A stretch of DNA of 64,000 nucleotides, taken from the NCBI GenBank assembly GCA_026182355.1, contig JAPFBL010000527.1:425557-489556 (forward strand), written 5' to 3'. Positions 46,234 to 56,845 of this stretch are shown one piece after another. The notes under the pieces are model-generated. The model was given only the letters and a program-made list of their open reading frames with translations, did not search any database and had not been told where the DNA came from. A program made the position numbers and the translations under genes. Position 1 is the first letter of the stretch; the number at the start of each line of letters is the position of its first letter. The stretch comes from Hermatobates lingyangjiaoensis. Lineage: Eukaryota; Arthropoda; Insecta; Hemiptera; Hermatobatidae.

Positions 46234-46377
46234 AATATGCAGAACAAGGGGTCCCTGTCATGGCACCATTATCATTGTAACTGATATATATTATGAATTA
46301 ATATATTATTATATTTATATATTATAACTAAACACTTAATATGACAAGATGGCGAAGGGTCCCTTGTTCTGCATATT
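46234..46377. mobile_element. Small MITE with 17-bp terminal inverted repeats
   Basis: 46234-46250 (AATATGCAGAACAAGGG) is exactly complementary to 46361-46377. The inner sequence is AT-rich. No gene. Confidence 0.65.
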
Positions 46378-46466
46378 AACCTACTATATGATAGCTTTGA
46401 TAATAGGAATCATGCTGCATTAGCATCCAAAAAAAAAAAAGTTAAAACCAAAATTAAGAGAAAAGA

Positions 46467-46472
46467 TTTATT
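46467..46472 (-). terminator. SNRPG: Polyadenylation signal of SNRPG
   Basis: AATAAA on the minus strand, 105 bp past the SNRPG stop. No A-tract follows on that strand. Confidence 0.55.
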
Positions 46473-46576
46473 CTTTTATGAACATTAAGTAAAAATACTA
46501 AAAAATTATTGTACACATATTAAAAGAAAAGCAATTCACAGTTCGAAATGACATGATTTACAGTTCAGGATTACTG

Positions 46577-46807
46577 CTAGAGTCTCTCCATTGATTCCAG
46601 AAGTATAACACTGTTACCTCTTACCACAACCATACCAAGGCTCTTCTTTTCTCCTTCTTTTGTTTCTTCTAAAGTTTCATCAACAACAACATTCATAAAT
46701 GGATCAAAACCTCGAAGAATTCCACCAATTTTTCGCCCACCATTCAATTTCAATGTAACCTTTTTATCCATATATTTCTTCAATTCTGGTGGATGTGCTT
46801 TACTCAT
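46577..46807 (-). CDS. SNRPG: Small nuclear ribonucleoprotein G (Sm G)
   Basis: 76 codons, the exact length of Sm G in animals. It starts [20 protein letters not shown] and has the two Sm motifs: [20 protein letters not shown] (Sm1) and [13 protein letters not shown] (Sm2, with the RGN loop that binds RNA). Sm G is one subunit of the seven-part ring on U1, U2, U4 and U5 snRNAs. The frame is intact and intronless. There is an AATAAA at 46467-46472 but no poly(A) tract or direct repeats, so I lean towards a working gene over a retrocopy. Its start lies 1.2 kb from the divergent aquaporin first exon at 47994. Confidence 0.93.
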   Translation of the reverse strand: MSKAHPPELKKYMDKKVTLKLNGGRKIGGILRGFDPFMNVVVDETLEETKEGEKKSLGMVVVRGNSVILLESMERL

Positions 46808-47993
46808 TGTTGTAATATTTCAGAAACTAAACTTCACTATATAAAATACTTTTATTAGAGTTAATAGTTTTAATATTAGGATAAACACGAATGGAAAGGT
46901 TATAAAAGGAATCAATTTCAAACACCGGCAATGTTAACCTTCCATCCAATGAAATTCACCAAACACAATCAGTTTAACCAAACATGCATTTCTTCAAAAA
47001 TGGTAGAAATACTATTTTAAATAATACTTTTTAAGTATTAAAAGTATTAGGTATTATCAATATTAAAAATAAAAGAGAACGCATCAGGAGCAGAATTTTT
47101 TATAACTTTTTCAGCCTTTATTTTATATATAAAAAATATGAATTAAAATACATTAGCAATATTTTTAATGAAGAAAACCTTATAGTTTTCAGTGTAAATA
47201 TGACCAAAAAGCCTTTGCTTTTTATAACTAGGATGAAATAGAGGTTTCTTATGTTTACTTTACATGCTTTACAGCGGAACGTGTTATTCAGTAGTTTGGT
47301 TCTTTTAATGTGTTAGTGCATTGTAAAATGAATTAAATTCTGGATTGCGTGCATAATTAGTTATGATTAGGATGTTTGCTTTAGTAAGTTTAGAACATTT
47401 TAAATAGTAAAATCAATTTGAAATGTATTCTATATTTCAGGCTTTCCTTCTTTCCAGTTAGTGGAATGTTGAGTTAAAACTGTAAAAGTACCTAAATAGT
47501 AATTTGAATTCCAAGTTTATTGTTAAATTACATTATAATGTATTATAAGTATTATTAAAGGTATTAGTAGTTAATAAATACATTTATTTTGTAAATGAAT
47601 TAATTTGAAGCTGATTGTAAAATACAGCTATTTCATTATTTCTAGTAATGGCAGCAAATTGACTTCGAAATTTATTCTGAAAATAATTCGACATTATCAA
47701 ATGAATATTTTGTAATGGTGAACGATCTAGTACATTTCATGACGTCCATATTGTTAAAAGTGCTCCTAGTGAGGATAAAAGAAACCATTGCTGGGTCTGT
47801 AAAACTGTAATTAATAAAAACAGTATTTAATTAATTTGAAGTATTCCTATTGAAATTATTATTATTATGAAGGTTTTGAATTAAAGTAGTACAAATTGAA
47901 TAAAATTGTGGTCATATTGTTGAAATACTGTACACTTCAACCTGTTTTCAATTGAATATTGAAATATTGTAGTCATTTCTGTTGAAGTTTAAG
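46808..47993. promoter_or_regulatory. Divergent intergenic region, SNRPG and alternative aquaporin exon
   Basis: About 1.2 kb separates the two start codons, which face away from each other. The first 130 bp next to SNRPG are copied at 49854-49935. A short open frame at about 47690-47800 ends HCWVCKTVINKNSI but has an upstream stop. A shared bidirectional promoter is inference. Confidence 0.35.
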
Positions 47994-48021
47994 ATGTCTG
48001 AAGACGAAGGTTTTACTAAAC
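47994..48021 (+). CDS. Alternative first coding exon of the aquaporin gene
   Basis: An ATG in good context (AAGATG) opens MSEDEGFTK plus one base, then a consensus donor GTAAGT. The spare base C joins the two-base start of 56135 to give CAT, so the product would read on into VRHLWEDPMF. A short polar N-terminus is usual for aquaporins. This makes it a better start than the distal exons at 22892-36824. Both may be used. Confidence 0.6.
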
Positions 48022-48338
48022 GTAAGTGTTATAAATGTTTTCATTATTACATAATATTAGCTGGTGTATACGAAACATCTGGCGCTTTTTTTTTATCATT
48101 CAATTCAATTCTTATAATCTAGAATAGGTGTTAGAAACCAAGAACTATATAAATTAAATTCTACGAACCGAAAATCTTGCGTAATTACACGACTTCTTAA
48201 AACATATATTTCTCTTAGAAATTTAACTTTCATTTTAAAAATAAATAAGTAAATCTTTGTCTATTATCTTGAATAGAGATCATCGTTTTGAAATTAACTG
48301 TCGATAATAAAGTATTTATTGCTTTAAAAGTTATGAAA

Positions 48339-48471
48339 TTTATTGAAACAAAGGAATCAGACATTCTCATTTATTCATTGTTTATTAGGAACAACATATC
48401 ACATTTCTTGTCCATAGGAAGGTAGGCAGGCGTTACAATACACTGGATAACCTTTGTTTTAATACAGTCAT
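48339..48471 (+). repeat. Left copy of a perfect 2.3-kb-spaced inverted repeat
   Basis: About 132 bp that appear identical to the reverse complement of 50799-50930. The right copy sits inside a hammerhead palindrome arm, so it seems to be a captured copy of this locus. Confidence 0.8.
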
Positions 48472-48475
48472 TTCA

Positions 48476-48516
48476 AACTATGAATTGCTTTTCTTTTAAT
48501 ATGTCTGTATATATCA
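48476..48516 (+). pseudogene. Scrap of SNRPG 3' UTR, inverted
   Basis: TGAATTGCTTTTCTTTTAAT and flanks match the SNRPG 3' UTR (46505-46550, minus strand) but here lie on the plus strand. Confidence 0.5.
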
Positions 48517-48539
48517 AACGAAGTATATATACATATATA

Positions 48540-48850
48540 TATGAAATGATAAAAGTATCGACCGTGGAATAGAAGCAAAACTAAAATTTTATCGGGACTC
48601 GGTCAGTTCTTCAGGCTCAAATTAAACTCTCATTGCCGACGTTTCGGTTTTCATTTAAAACCTTTTTCATAGGCAGAAGTATAAATTTAATTTACTTTAT
48701 TTATTTAATTTACTTCTGCCTATGAAAAGGTTTTAAATAAAGACCTCAACGTTGGCAATGAGAATTTAATTTGAATCTGAAGAACTGACCGAGTACGGAT
48801 AAACTTTAGTTTGTTTCTATTCCACGGTCGATACTTTTATCAATATTTAT
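48540..48850. mobile_element. Palindromic AACGTT-family element
   Basis: Long arms with ends ATAAAAGTATCGACCGTGGA and complement. The - core at 48642-48672 is the usual decayed form. The + arm lost GAAA (CTCAACG). A long (TA)n tract follows. Confidence 0.6.
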
Positions 48851-48859
48851 ATACATAGG

Positions 48860-48921
<62 letters not shown>

Positions 48922-48924
48922 TCA

Positions 48925-49060
48925 GGGGATATTTAAATTAGATGAATTCTTAATTCAAGGGATAGTTAAGCAAATTGGACCTGGGGGTGATCTTGGAAAT
49001 ATACGAGTAACTTTGGACATGAACTCTGATCAGATTGTTGATTCAAATAATATAACTTAA
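48925..49060 (+). pseudogene. Possible ribosomal protein eL22-like fragment
   Basis: A 44-codon frame runs from the (TA)n edge to a TAA at 49058: KLDEFLIQGIVKQIGPGGDL, then NIRVTLDMNSDQIV. It loosely follows the eL22 order (EQFLQ..IKVNGKAGNLGG..V.I). Identity is low, no partner exons are seen, and its phase does not match 47994-48021. A weak call. Confidence 0.25.
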
Positions 49061-49252
49061 TATTTTAATTTTTTTATTATTATTATTATTGAATTACAAT
49101 TCAATTTCTTAGTGTTGAACCTGCATTGTTTAATTTTATAGGGTATTACTTATTATCAAACTATATTGTCATGTTGAGTTTCTAGCTGTTTTGTTACCTT
49201 CCTTCTCCATTACTTTTATGTTTGCTTCTCAGTTTTTTACTTTGTTTGCTCT

Positions 49253-49270
49253 CTGATGACATAATTGAAA
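49253..49270 (+). ncRNA. Hammerhead-like core without clear stem II
   Basis: CTGATGA, seven bases, GAAAAGCC. It matches a minus-strand copy at 56568-56586 and so belongs to a repeat family, but stem II is not convincing. Confidence 0.3.
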
Positions 49271-49796
49271 AGCCTCAGAGCATGTATATCTATTGTTTTC
49301 CTTTTTACATTGTGGTTTAAACTTCATATATACATATATGTACAACTCATTGCCTGAGTATACATATATGTTCTCATACATAATTTTGGACTTAATGTTT
49401 CTCTTTTCATTCCTGGAAGAAGTTAAAAGATATTTTATAACTGAAACTTCTTTTTTAAATTTTCTCGAGAAAGTTAATGATGTAATATTGATTTTAATGA
49501 TTATCTTTCATATACCTTCGTTTTCATTTTGAAAAAAAAAATGTGTTGCAAATATACAATAAGTTTTATATTATATCCTTTTTTTTGCGTAATCTATAAT
49601 TTACATTCCGTGTTAATTTCCTTTATCTGAAAAACTTAAGTGTATAAGAACTATAAAAAATTTAAATTGTTTTCGTTATATGCAATTTATTATTAGAGTT
49701 GGAATTAAATTCTTTCCCCGGATCGTCGAGTAGATCAGGTAGTGTACAATAATTGTCTAGTGTTTTTACTTAATGTTTATAACAAACATTAATAAT
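49271..49796. other. Intron sequence, no feature recognised
   Basis: AT-rich. The 79-codon frame at 49293-49532 has no motif. Confidence 0.3.
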
Positions 49797-49935
49797 CAAT
49801 GTAACCTTTTCATACATATATTTCTTTAATTCTGTAGTACGTAATGTACTCATTGTAGTGATATTTCAAAAAGAAACCTTCACTATATATTAATAGTTTT
49901 AATGTTAGGTTGAACACTAAAGGAAAGATTATTAT
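49797..49935 (-). pseudogene. SNRPG: Truncated SNRPG duplicate (5' region and first 19 codons)
   Basis: 49797-49853 (minus) reads MSTLRTTELKKYMYEKVTL, an altered copy of the first 19 residues of the SNRPG above, and stops there. Homology continues upstream of the ATG to about 49935, so the 5' flank was copied too. That argues for a DNA-level duplication and not a retrocopy. Confidence 0.7.
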
Positions 49936-50294
49936 TTTGCAAGAATCAATATTCTTTGATTTTCCTATATTGGTTAATCAATTCTTATTATTGATCTGGG
50001 GAGTTATTGATTACAGAGGATTATTGATTTAATCAAGGTATTTAATATGCGTTATTTATTTGTTTAAACTTTTTGTCAAGTTAATCAGTGCCATCTGAAA
50101 GTTTGTTTATCCTTGTAGAATTTATTTAAATTTTTGATTCTGATTTAAAAGTCAATTTCAATGCAGCTCGCGCCATTTATATGTATTAAATGATGTATAA
50201 TGGGGATTTTAATCAAAACCGTGTTGAAGGATTTCTACCATATCATAGAGTCTTGTTATCCCATTTCATATTGTGGTTTGATCATATACATATA

Positions 50295-51040
50295 TATGAA
50301 TTAAACACCACAATAAACAAATATATATTAATTACAATGCTCTAAGGCCTTTCGTTACAATATTATTAGAGAGCTAAATGAACCAAACCAAAAAAAATGT
50401 AATAATAACAAGTTAACCTGGTTGATTGAAATCTTCAGGATTGCTTGCATCCCTGTCTGAATTTAATATTCCTAAAATTGAAGGAGTCTTGATCTGCTTA
50501 CTTATTTCTTTTATTAATATTTTATCTAGTTTGTAAAGTCCCAGACTATTGTTCATTAAATTTCCGTAGAAGTTCTTTATGAGTGCACTAATTAATGAAC
50601 AATAGTCTGGGACATTACAAACTAGATGAAATATTAATAAAAGAAATAAGTAAGCAGATCAAAACTCCTTCAATTTTAGGAACATTAACTTCAGACAGGG
50701 ATGCCAGCAATCCTGAAGACTTCAATCAACCAAGTTAACTTGTTATTATTTTTTTTTATTATTATTTATTTATCAATCATTATCATTTATTATTTTTAAT
50801 GACTGTATTAAAACAAAGGTTATCCAGTGTATTGTAACGCCTGCCTACCTTCCTATGGACAAGAAATGTGATATGTTGTTCCTAATAAACAATGAATAAA
50901 TGAGAATGTCTGATTCCTTTGTTTCAATAAACAAATAGACTTTTTTTTGGTTCATTTAGTTCTCTGATGATGTTGCAACGAAAAGCCTTAGTGCATAGCC
51001 TAATATATATTTGTTTATTGTGGTGTTTAATTCATATATT
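50295..51040. mobile_element. Large palindromic AAGGCCTT-family element with captured DNA
   Basis: Arms start AATTAAACACCACAATAAAC. Inner arms (50400-50560 and 50590-50745) could encode the C-terminal peptide LTSDRDASNPEDFNQPS, perhaps the tail of a PLE ORF. The + core at 50964-50983 is CTGATGA, short GTTGCAAC stem, GAAA. The - core at 50350-50369 has lost its box (CTAATAA). The right arm alone holds the captured 132 bp (50799-50930). Confidence 0.6.
50799..50930 (-). repeat. Right copy of the 132-bp inverted repeat, inside the palindrome
   Basis: Exact reverse complement of 48339-48471 as far as I can read. It is absent from the left arm of the same palindrome, so it is an addition. Confidence 0.8.
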
Positions 51041-51075
51041 ATATCAAGAATTTATTGTTGATTATTATTTTATTA

Positions 51076-51114
<39 letters not shown>

Positions 51115-51129
51115 TTAAATAAAAATATT

Positions 51130-51345
51130 TTTTATAAAATGTTTCAATGATCAAACTACAATATGAAATGGAGAAAAAAAGACTAAGATCTTTCAACCGT
51201 AACAAGTGGTCTTCGTCAGAGTCAAAATCCTAAGTTGTTGGGTTTTTTTGATTGTTGAAAGATCTTAGTTTTCTTTTCCCATTTCATATTGTGGTTTGAT
51301 CATTGATTGTTATTTCACGTGTTTATGTGAAATCTTGTTTATATA
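51130..51345. mobile_element. Palindromic AAGATCTT-family element
   Basis: The - core at 51191-51219 is canonical with AAGATCTT. The + arm lost the CTGACGA half. A very worn relative is at 51760-51910. Confidence 0.6.
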
Positions 51346-51514
51346 TATATATATAGAATTTGTTTAAGCACTAAAAGATTTTTTTGAAGAAATCGGTTTG
51401 AATCGTTTTTATCAGACAAATATAAGAGATAAGGGAGTGAAACCAAGCGCACTGGTACAGAGACTGTTGGGTCTTCATCTAATTCTTTGATTATCAAAAT
51501 ATTTGATATTATTT

Positions 51515-51549
51515 TTACCTATAGTAAAGTTGAGTGTAGGCCTCTCCGA
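51515..51549 (-). mobile_element. Helitron-like family 5' end
   Basis: On the minus strand this begins TCGGAGAGGCCTACACTCAA, matching the 5' end at 30067. The rest of the copy was not traced. Confidence 0.4.
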
Positions 51550-52933
51550 ATGTTTTCTTTGGATATCAGTATACTTTTTTTTATTCGAAAACTATACGTT
51601 TCTGTACCAGTACGCTTAACCGAATTTTTTTTTTTAATTTCTCTACGTTTGTTTATCTACATTGAAGTTTATATATCAGAAGTGTCACAATATACAATCG
51701 TAGTACAATTATCAAAGAAATAACCTTTAAAAGTAGTAACAAAAAAATAAATATGAAAAATATATCAACGGCTGAACCATACTATGAAATCTAGAAATGA
51801 CTAAGTTCATTCACCCAAAACAACTCATACTGAGTGAAATCTTAGAAAGATCTTAGTCACATTTTGAAATTTCTTACTATGGTTTAGGCATAGACTTTTA
51901 TTTTACGTGTTTACTGTATAATTTTTGTTATATATATACAAATTTTGATAAAAGTATTTACATTGAAGTAGAAACAGAATTAAAGTTTATCAAGACTCTG
52001 TCAGTTCTTCAGGTTCAAATCAAACTCTCATTTCCAACATTTCTTCTTTTTTTAAAAAAAGCCTTTTTCACTAAAATCTGTAATGTAATACTTAATTTTT
52101 TTTCTTTAATAATTCCCATAGTTCTGTAAGTTCTCTTATTAACCTATTGTCAACATTGTTAGCCTTTTTAGTTTTAGCCTTGAGACCAGCTGATTTGAAT
52201 TAGTCGCCTCTATATCCCAATTAGCGATTATTGAGTAACCTATACTGTCATATTAATCTTATAACTGATAAATTACTTAAATTTGTTGTTAATTTATTCT
52301 GTTTATTTAATTTATTTAAAAAAATATTACTTTATAATTAAATATTGGACGCTCAGTTATTAATTTAATTCATCAGATAACAAAGTTAATTTTATATGTT
52401 CTATTACATCTCTGCAATATTTATTTTTATTTATTGGCTTTTTATATGGATATATACATAGCCAGATTACAAGTAAATACAACTTACAATTACAACACAA
52501 CTAACAAACATTTACAACAAACTTACAATTATCAACCCCTATATCTAACAATCAGATATTTCGCTTAATATTAATAATAAAATTTACAATACTTTTTAAT
52601 ACATAAATATATAATTTGGTTATTCAACTCTTAGTGTTATTATCAGAGTTATACATCTCTGATATAACTATTTGGTTACTGCTGCACTCTAGCGACAAAG
52701 AAATGTACTACTTCATGAAGTTGGTATTTGCTGCTGTATGCTTTCTACTTATTGTTGTTGGTTTTATGTTGTCATTTGAAAATGTATATATTTATTAAAA
52801 CCTTTCATTAAATTTGTTATTAATCAAATCAGGGGTAACCAATATTTACATAGCATACGCCAAATTTTCAACATAGGGTTTACAGATGCGTCATAAATCT
52901 CTTGCAACTCAACATCTACATCTGTTATATATA

Positions 52934-52945
<12 letters not shown>
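51550..52945. other. Intron sequence with worn repeats
   Basis: 51960-52080 is a degraded AACGTT-family arm. 52430-52800 is AT-rich, with a 60-codon frame that could pass for a membrane segment but has no gene context. Confidence 0.35.
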
Positions 52946-52949
<4 letters not shown>

Positions 52950-52965
<16 letters not shown>

Positions 52966-53395
52966 AGTATCGACCGTGAAACAGAAACATAATTTAAGTT
53001 TATTAGGACTCGGTTACTTCTTCAGGTTCTGATGACTAAACTCTTATTCCCAACGTTTCGGTTTTTATAAAAAACCTTTTTCATAGGATATTTAAGAAAT
53101 AATGCAATCATTCAAAAATCAAACACACATAAAAACTGTTCATTTAAACTAGACAGTTGTTGTTGAAATCCACAGACTATTTTTGTTTATAAAATAATCT
53201 CGAATGTAATACTTAGTTTTTCTGTTTCGAAATTGTATACTTCTGCTAGTTCTCTCACTAAACTATTGTAAAAATTTCTATTGTAATATCTTATTTGTAA
53301 CTAATTGCGCATTTATGTATCCTTGATTTTTGAAATGATTGAATTATTTCTTATATATCCTCTGTTTCATATCATCTCTGAATTTTCGTAAATAT
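52950..53395. mobile_element. AACGTT-family palindrome, right arm truncated
   Basis: The left arm has a decayed - core at 53056-53086. The right arm (about 53320-53370) stops before its core. It ends against a Helitron terminus. (TA)n and (GATA)n precede it. Confidence 0.5.
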
Positions 53396-53422
53396 CCGTC
53401 AAAGACGGGTGCATCTGCTAGT
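53396..53422 (+). mobile_element. Helitron-like 3' terminus
   Basis: Hairpin CCGTC-AAA-GACGG at 53396-53408, nine bases, CTAG at 53418-53421, then T. The same hairpin is at 27761-27773 on the other strand. Confidence 0.55.
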
Positions 53423-53889
53423 TGGTAATATAAAAAAATCACAACTAAATATTGATTGTTTTTCCCCTGTTTTGAGCAACATATTAATGGAATTTTTTTG
53501 AAGAATAATTTTTCCCTGGAATAATGCTAAATGGTTTTGTTATGTTGATGATGTTTTGTGCGTTTGGCTGGTCATTAGCACGTTATCAATTTTTAGATAA
53601 GTTGAACCATTATGTTTCGTCTATTCAATTTAAATAAGAAACTGAACTGCATTATATGTTGCGTTTTTTTTTTTTTTTTTGGATTTATGTTTGCATCAGA
53701 ATTGTTGGGAACTCAAATACAGAATATACATGTTTCTTGCTGTGTACATTTATTTTGCGCTCGTCCTGCTAGTGGAAAGTGCTGAGTTTACCTTTATAAT
53801 TAGATAAATGCCGTAGTTCAATGGATAATTGAATAACTATTATAATTGCTTTTTAAACAACATGCTGAGTATAATTTTTCCTGTACATT

Positions 53890-54720
53890 AATAAGCTAGT
53901 AGTACGTGTGTTACGCTTTGTCATAATTGTGATAATTGAGCAATTTAATTGCAATAATTAAATTACAGGAACAAATAAAAGTCATCATATTAGAAATTAT
54001 ATTTTCTAATTAAAATTTATTACTGCTAATGTTCCATGCTTTATTTGTTATTCATTTAGAATTATCTGTTTTTAAATCTATCTAATTGCTGTAATTAAAT
54101 TATAGCTATAAATCAAAGTCTTCATAATTAGACATCATTATATTCTTTAATTAAAATTTAATAGAGCTAATGTTCCATGCTTTATTTGTTATTCATTTAG
54201 AATTATCTGTTTTAAATTTATCTAATTGCTGTAATTAAATTACAGCTATAAATCAAAGTCTTCATAATTAGACATCATTATATTCTTTAATTAAAATTTA
54301 ATAGAGCTAATGTTGCATGCTTTATTTGTTATTCATTTAGAATTATCTGTTTTAAATCTATCTAATTGCTGTAATTAGATTACAGCTATAAATAAAAGTC
54401 ATCATAATTAGACATCATTATATTCTCTAATTAGCATTTAATAGAGCATAAGTTAAACAGTCTATTTCATGTACATAATTTTATTTTGTATACCTAAAAA
54501 TAAAGTAAGACAGTGTCTTATTTTCAGAAAAAGACGGTAGTAACCGCGTGTGTCACGCTTTGTCATAATATTGATAATTGAGCATATCTAATTGAATCAA
54601 TTAAATTACAGCTACAAATCAAAGTCATCATAATTAGAGCTCATTATATTCTCTAATTAGCATTTAATAGACCATAAGTTAAACAATCTACTCGTATTTC
54701 AGTACATACTTTTACTTTTT
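53890..54720 (+). repeat. Tandem repeat, about 138-bp unit, about 5-6 copies
   Basis: GCTAATGTTCCATGCTTTAT recurs at about 54028, 54165 and 54304 with outer worn copies. Units are AT-rich, with a CTAATTGCTGTAATTA block. Confidence 0.75.
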
Positions 54721-55196
54721 GTATCAAAAAATAGCACTTTATATCAGGATGAGTTCAGTGATTTTTTTTTAAAATTACATTAATAAGAAGCATTACAATG
54801 CCTTTTTGTGAATTCAGAACAAGTTTTTTTTTTTAACTCTAAAACCAATAATTATATAACAATGAAATTTCGTTAAAAAATTGAACCTAAGATTAGCAAT
54901 TCATTAAAAAAATTCGGATATTACATAATACCATAAACCTATAAAAATTGGAATTTTGTATTGGAAGAATGAATCAGCTGTCCTACTGGTGGGATTTATT
55001 TGCATTGTTTACTTTGACTTATTTAAGTGAAATAAAATTGTGAAGTATATGAAATTAACCGTAATTAAACATATATTTTCTGATGCTTGTCAATGGATGG
55101 TTGTCAAACAATTATTTGACTAATCAAACAAAACATAAGTTGGTTGTTGACGATTTTATTGTGTTTACTTAGTAAAGTTGTGTGTAGGCCACTCCA
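54720..55196 (-). mobile_element. 5' part of a Helitron-like family copy
   Basis: It ends on the minus strand with CTGGAGTGGCCTACAC (55196), close to the 30067 end, and follows the 28600-30067 order. The 3' end is missing. A CTAGT near 55329 lacks a convincing hairpin. Confidence 0.5.
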
Positions 55197-55512
55197 GTTT
55201 TTTTTTATCTTAGATTTTATTCCTGTTCGAATTGAAAAGTATTATGTTAATAATTAAATACCAAATTAAGCTTAGTTAAAGGAAACGCGACATTCTCTGA
55301 CAGTTAGTAAAGTTCGTTGGGTCAGCTAGTTAATATATATTATTTATTCAATTGCATTATATAAGCAGAGAGATGCTCTAGTACGGCACATGGCCCCTTG
55401 GTCTTTTCAATGCGGTCGGCTAATCCTAAACTTTTACCCCATAGACGCGAACTAAATTATCGACATTTTTCCTGTTTTCCAAACTTTTTTTGAATAAATG
55501 AAAAGCTAAGTA
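55197..55512. other. Spacer, no feature recognised
   Basis: No ORF or repeat boundary is clear apart from a weak CTAGT near 55329. Confidence 0.3.
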
Positions 55513-56009
55513 CAGTGGATTCCGCTTAATTGGGACACCGCTTAATTGGGACAGCCGCTTATTTGGGACAAATCTCAAAGAACGGAAACCAAACTATGAA
55601 CTATAATTGTAAATTTGTATGTTTAATTGGGACAGTAAATTTAAGATTTTAGTACAGTAGAGTCCTGATTAACCGAGTATGTTTTAACTGAGTTCCGGTT
55701 TAACCGAGCCAGTGCAACGGCAAAACAAACACCACCCCCTTCTAAATCCCGGGAAAGCCAGAAAGGCGGCTCTTTCTGAACCCGATACCCGTGTTTTAAA
55801 AATCCGCAGCTGCCTCATGTTCACATTTGCTATCTTTAACATCCGAGCCAGTGCAGCGGCAAAACAAACCCCCCCCCCCCCCCCCATCCAATGCTTAATG
55901 GCATTGTTCCTAAAACCAATCAAATGAATTCCCAAAAAAAAAGTGAAATTCGTTTAATTGGGACAAAACGCCTCGGTCCCGATGTGTCCCAATTAACCGG
56001 AATCGACTA
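55513..56009. mobile_element. pogo/Tigger-type MITE with TA target duplication
   Basis: The left end CAGTGGATTCCGCTTAATTG and the right end CAATTAACCGGAATCGACTA are inverted repeats of about 25 bp with few differences, flanked by TA. A second pogo-like end (CAGTAGAGTCCTGATTAACC) starts inside at 55655, so a nested or composite element is likely. Open frames across the G/C runs are not genes. Confidence 0.7.
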
Positions 56010-56134
56010 TATATGTTAAACTGCCTTGTTTGTGTTTTTTTTTTTTTTTTTTTTTTTTAAATAAAATACCATGTTGTTTGTCAATAAAGTTAACCAATGA
56101 TAGATGTATTGTAATATGATGTTTTTTTTTTTAG

Positions 56135-56334
56135 ATGTGCGGCACCTTTGGGAAGACCCCATGTTTGAAAGACCATTTAATTGGAACAAGATAAGAATGA
56201 TTGTCGCCGTGTCAATGGCCGAGTTCTCTGGAGTCTTAATACTTGTCTTCCTTGGCTGTGCATCAATCGTCAGAAATGAAAGCAACCTGAGCATTGCTAT
56301 AAGCTTTGCTGCGGCAGTCGGCGTGGCTGTCTTG
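56135..56334 (+). CDS. Aquaporin exon: N-terminus, TM1 and TM2
   Basis: A T-rich acceptor ends at 56134 and a GTACGT donor begins at 56335. It reads VRHLWEDPMFERPFNWNKIR, then a TM1 with the family motif (MAEFSGVLILVFLG), an outer loop with a glycosylation sequon (NES), and TM2 (LSIAISFAAAVGVAVL). Aquaporins are membrane channels for water or small solutes, built from two TM1-3/TM4-6 halves. The start phase (needs one base from upstream) fits both 36759-36824 and 47994-48021. The end phase is 0 and joins 57761. The subfamily is unclear. Confidence 0.88.
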
Positions 56335-56485
56335 GTACGTCTTTGAATTGAGCTGTCTTGTGTTGATTGATTGTTAGGTGGGGGGGGGATGGGAAGAGGG
56401 TGATAGAAGAGGTGATGATGGGGAGATGGGTAGAGAGAGAGGGGGGAGACAATGAGAGAGACTGTGGGAAAAGCGTGAGTGAGAG

Positions 56486-56517
<32 letters not shown>

Positions 56518-56845
56518 CTTAAACCACAATGGAAAAAGGAAAACAATAGAAATAAAAGCTCTTAGGCTTTCAAATTACGTCATCAGAGATCAAACAAAGT
56601 AAAAACTGACATGCTAACATAAAAGTAATTTTACTTTAACACAATTTTTGGATAATAATTATGGGTTTCTATATGGATATAAGAAGAACATATGGATGTG
56701 ATATGAGCCTATGAAAAAGATTTTAAATAAAAACCAAAACATTGGCAATGAGAGTTTAATGTGAGTGAGAGAGATCACCCCACGTTGAAGGAAGGAAAGG
56801 GAATTTAGTAAATGTGTATTCTATCTTGAGAGGGCGAAAGTAATA
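56335..56845. other. Intron with G-rich tract and worn hammerhead repeats
   Basis: A GGGGGGG-rich purine tract (56380-56480) and (TA)n come first. A minus-strand repeat follows with CTGATGA/GAAA at 56568-56586 (weak stem II), then a scrap of the AACGTT family near 56704-56760. Confidence 0.45.

Noticed and set aside
47690..47800. Zinc-binding C-terminus (HCWVCKTV), perhaps from a piggyBac-type transposase
   Set aside because: Only about 36 codons with an upstream stop and a single Cys pair. Too little to support.
55313..55331. Helitron 3' end at CTAGT
   Set aside because: The only possible stem (CTGAC/GTCAG) has a long loop and sits directly against CTAG, unlike the other termini.
55684..56546. 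ORFs on either strand around C/G runs and (TA)n
   Set aside because: They overlap the pogo-type MITE or run antisense across the aquaporin exon, with low-complexity products.
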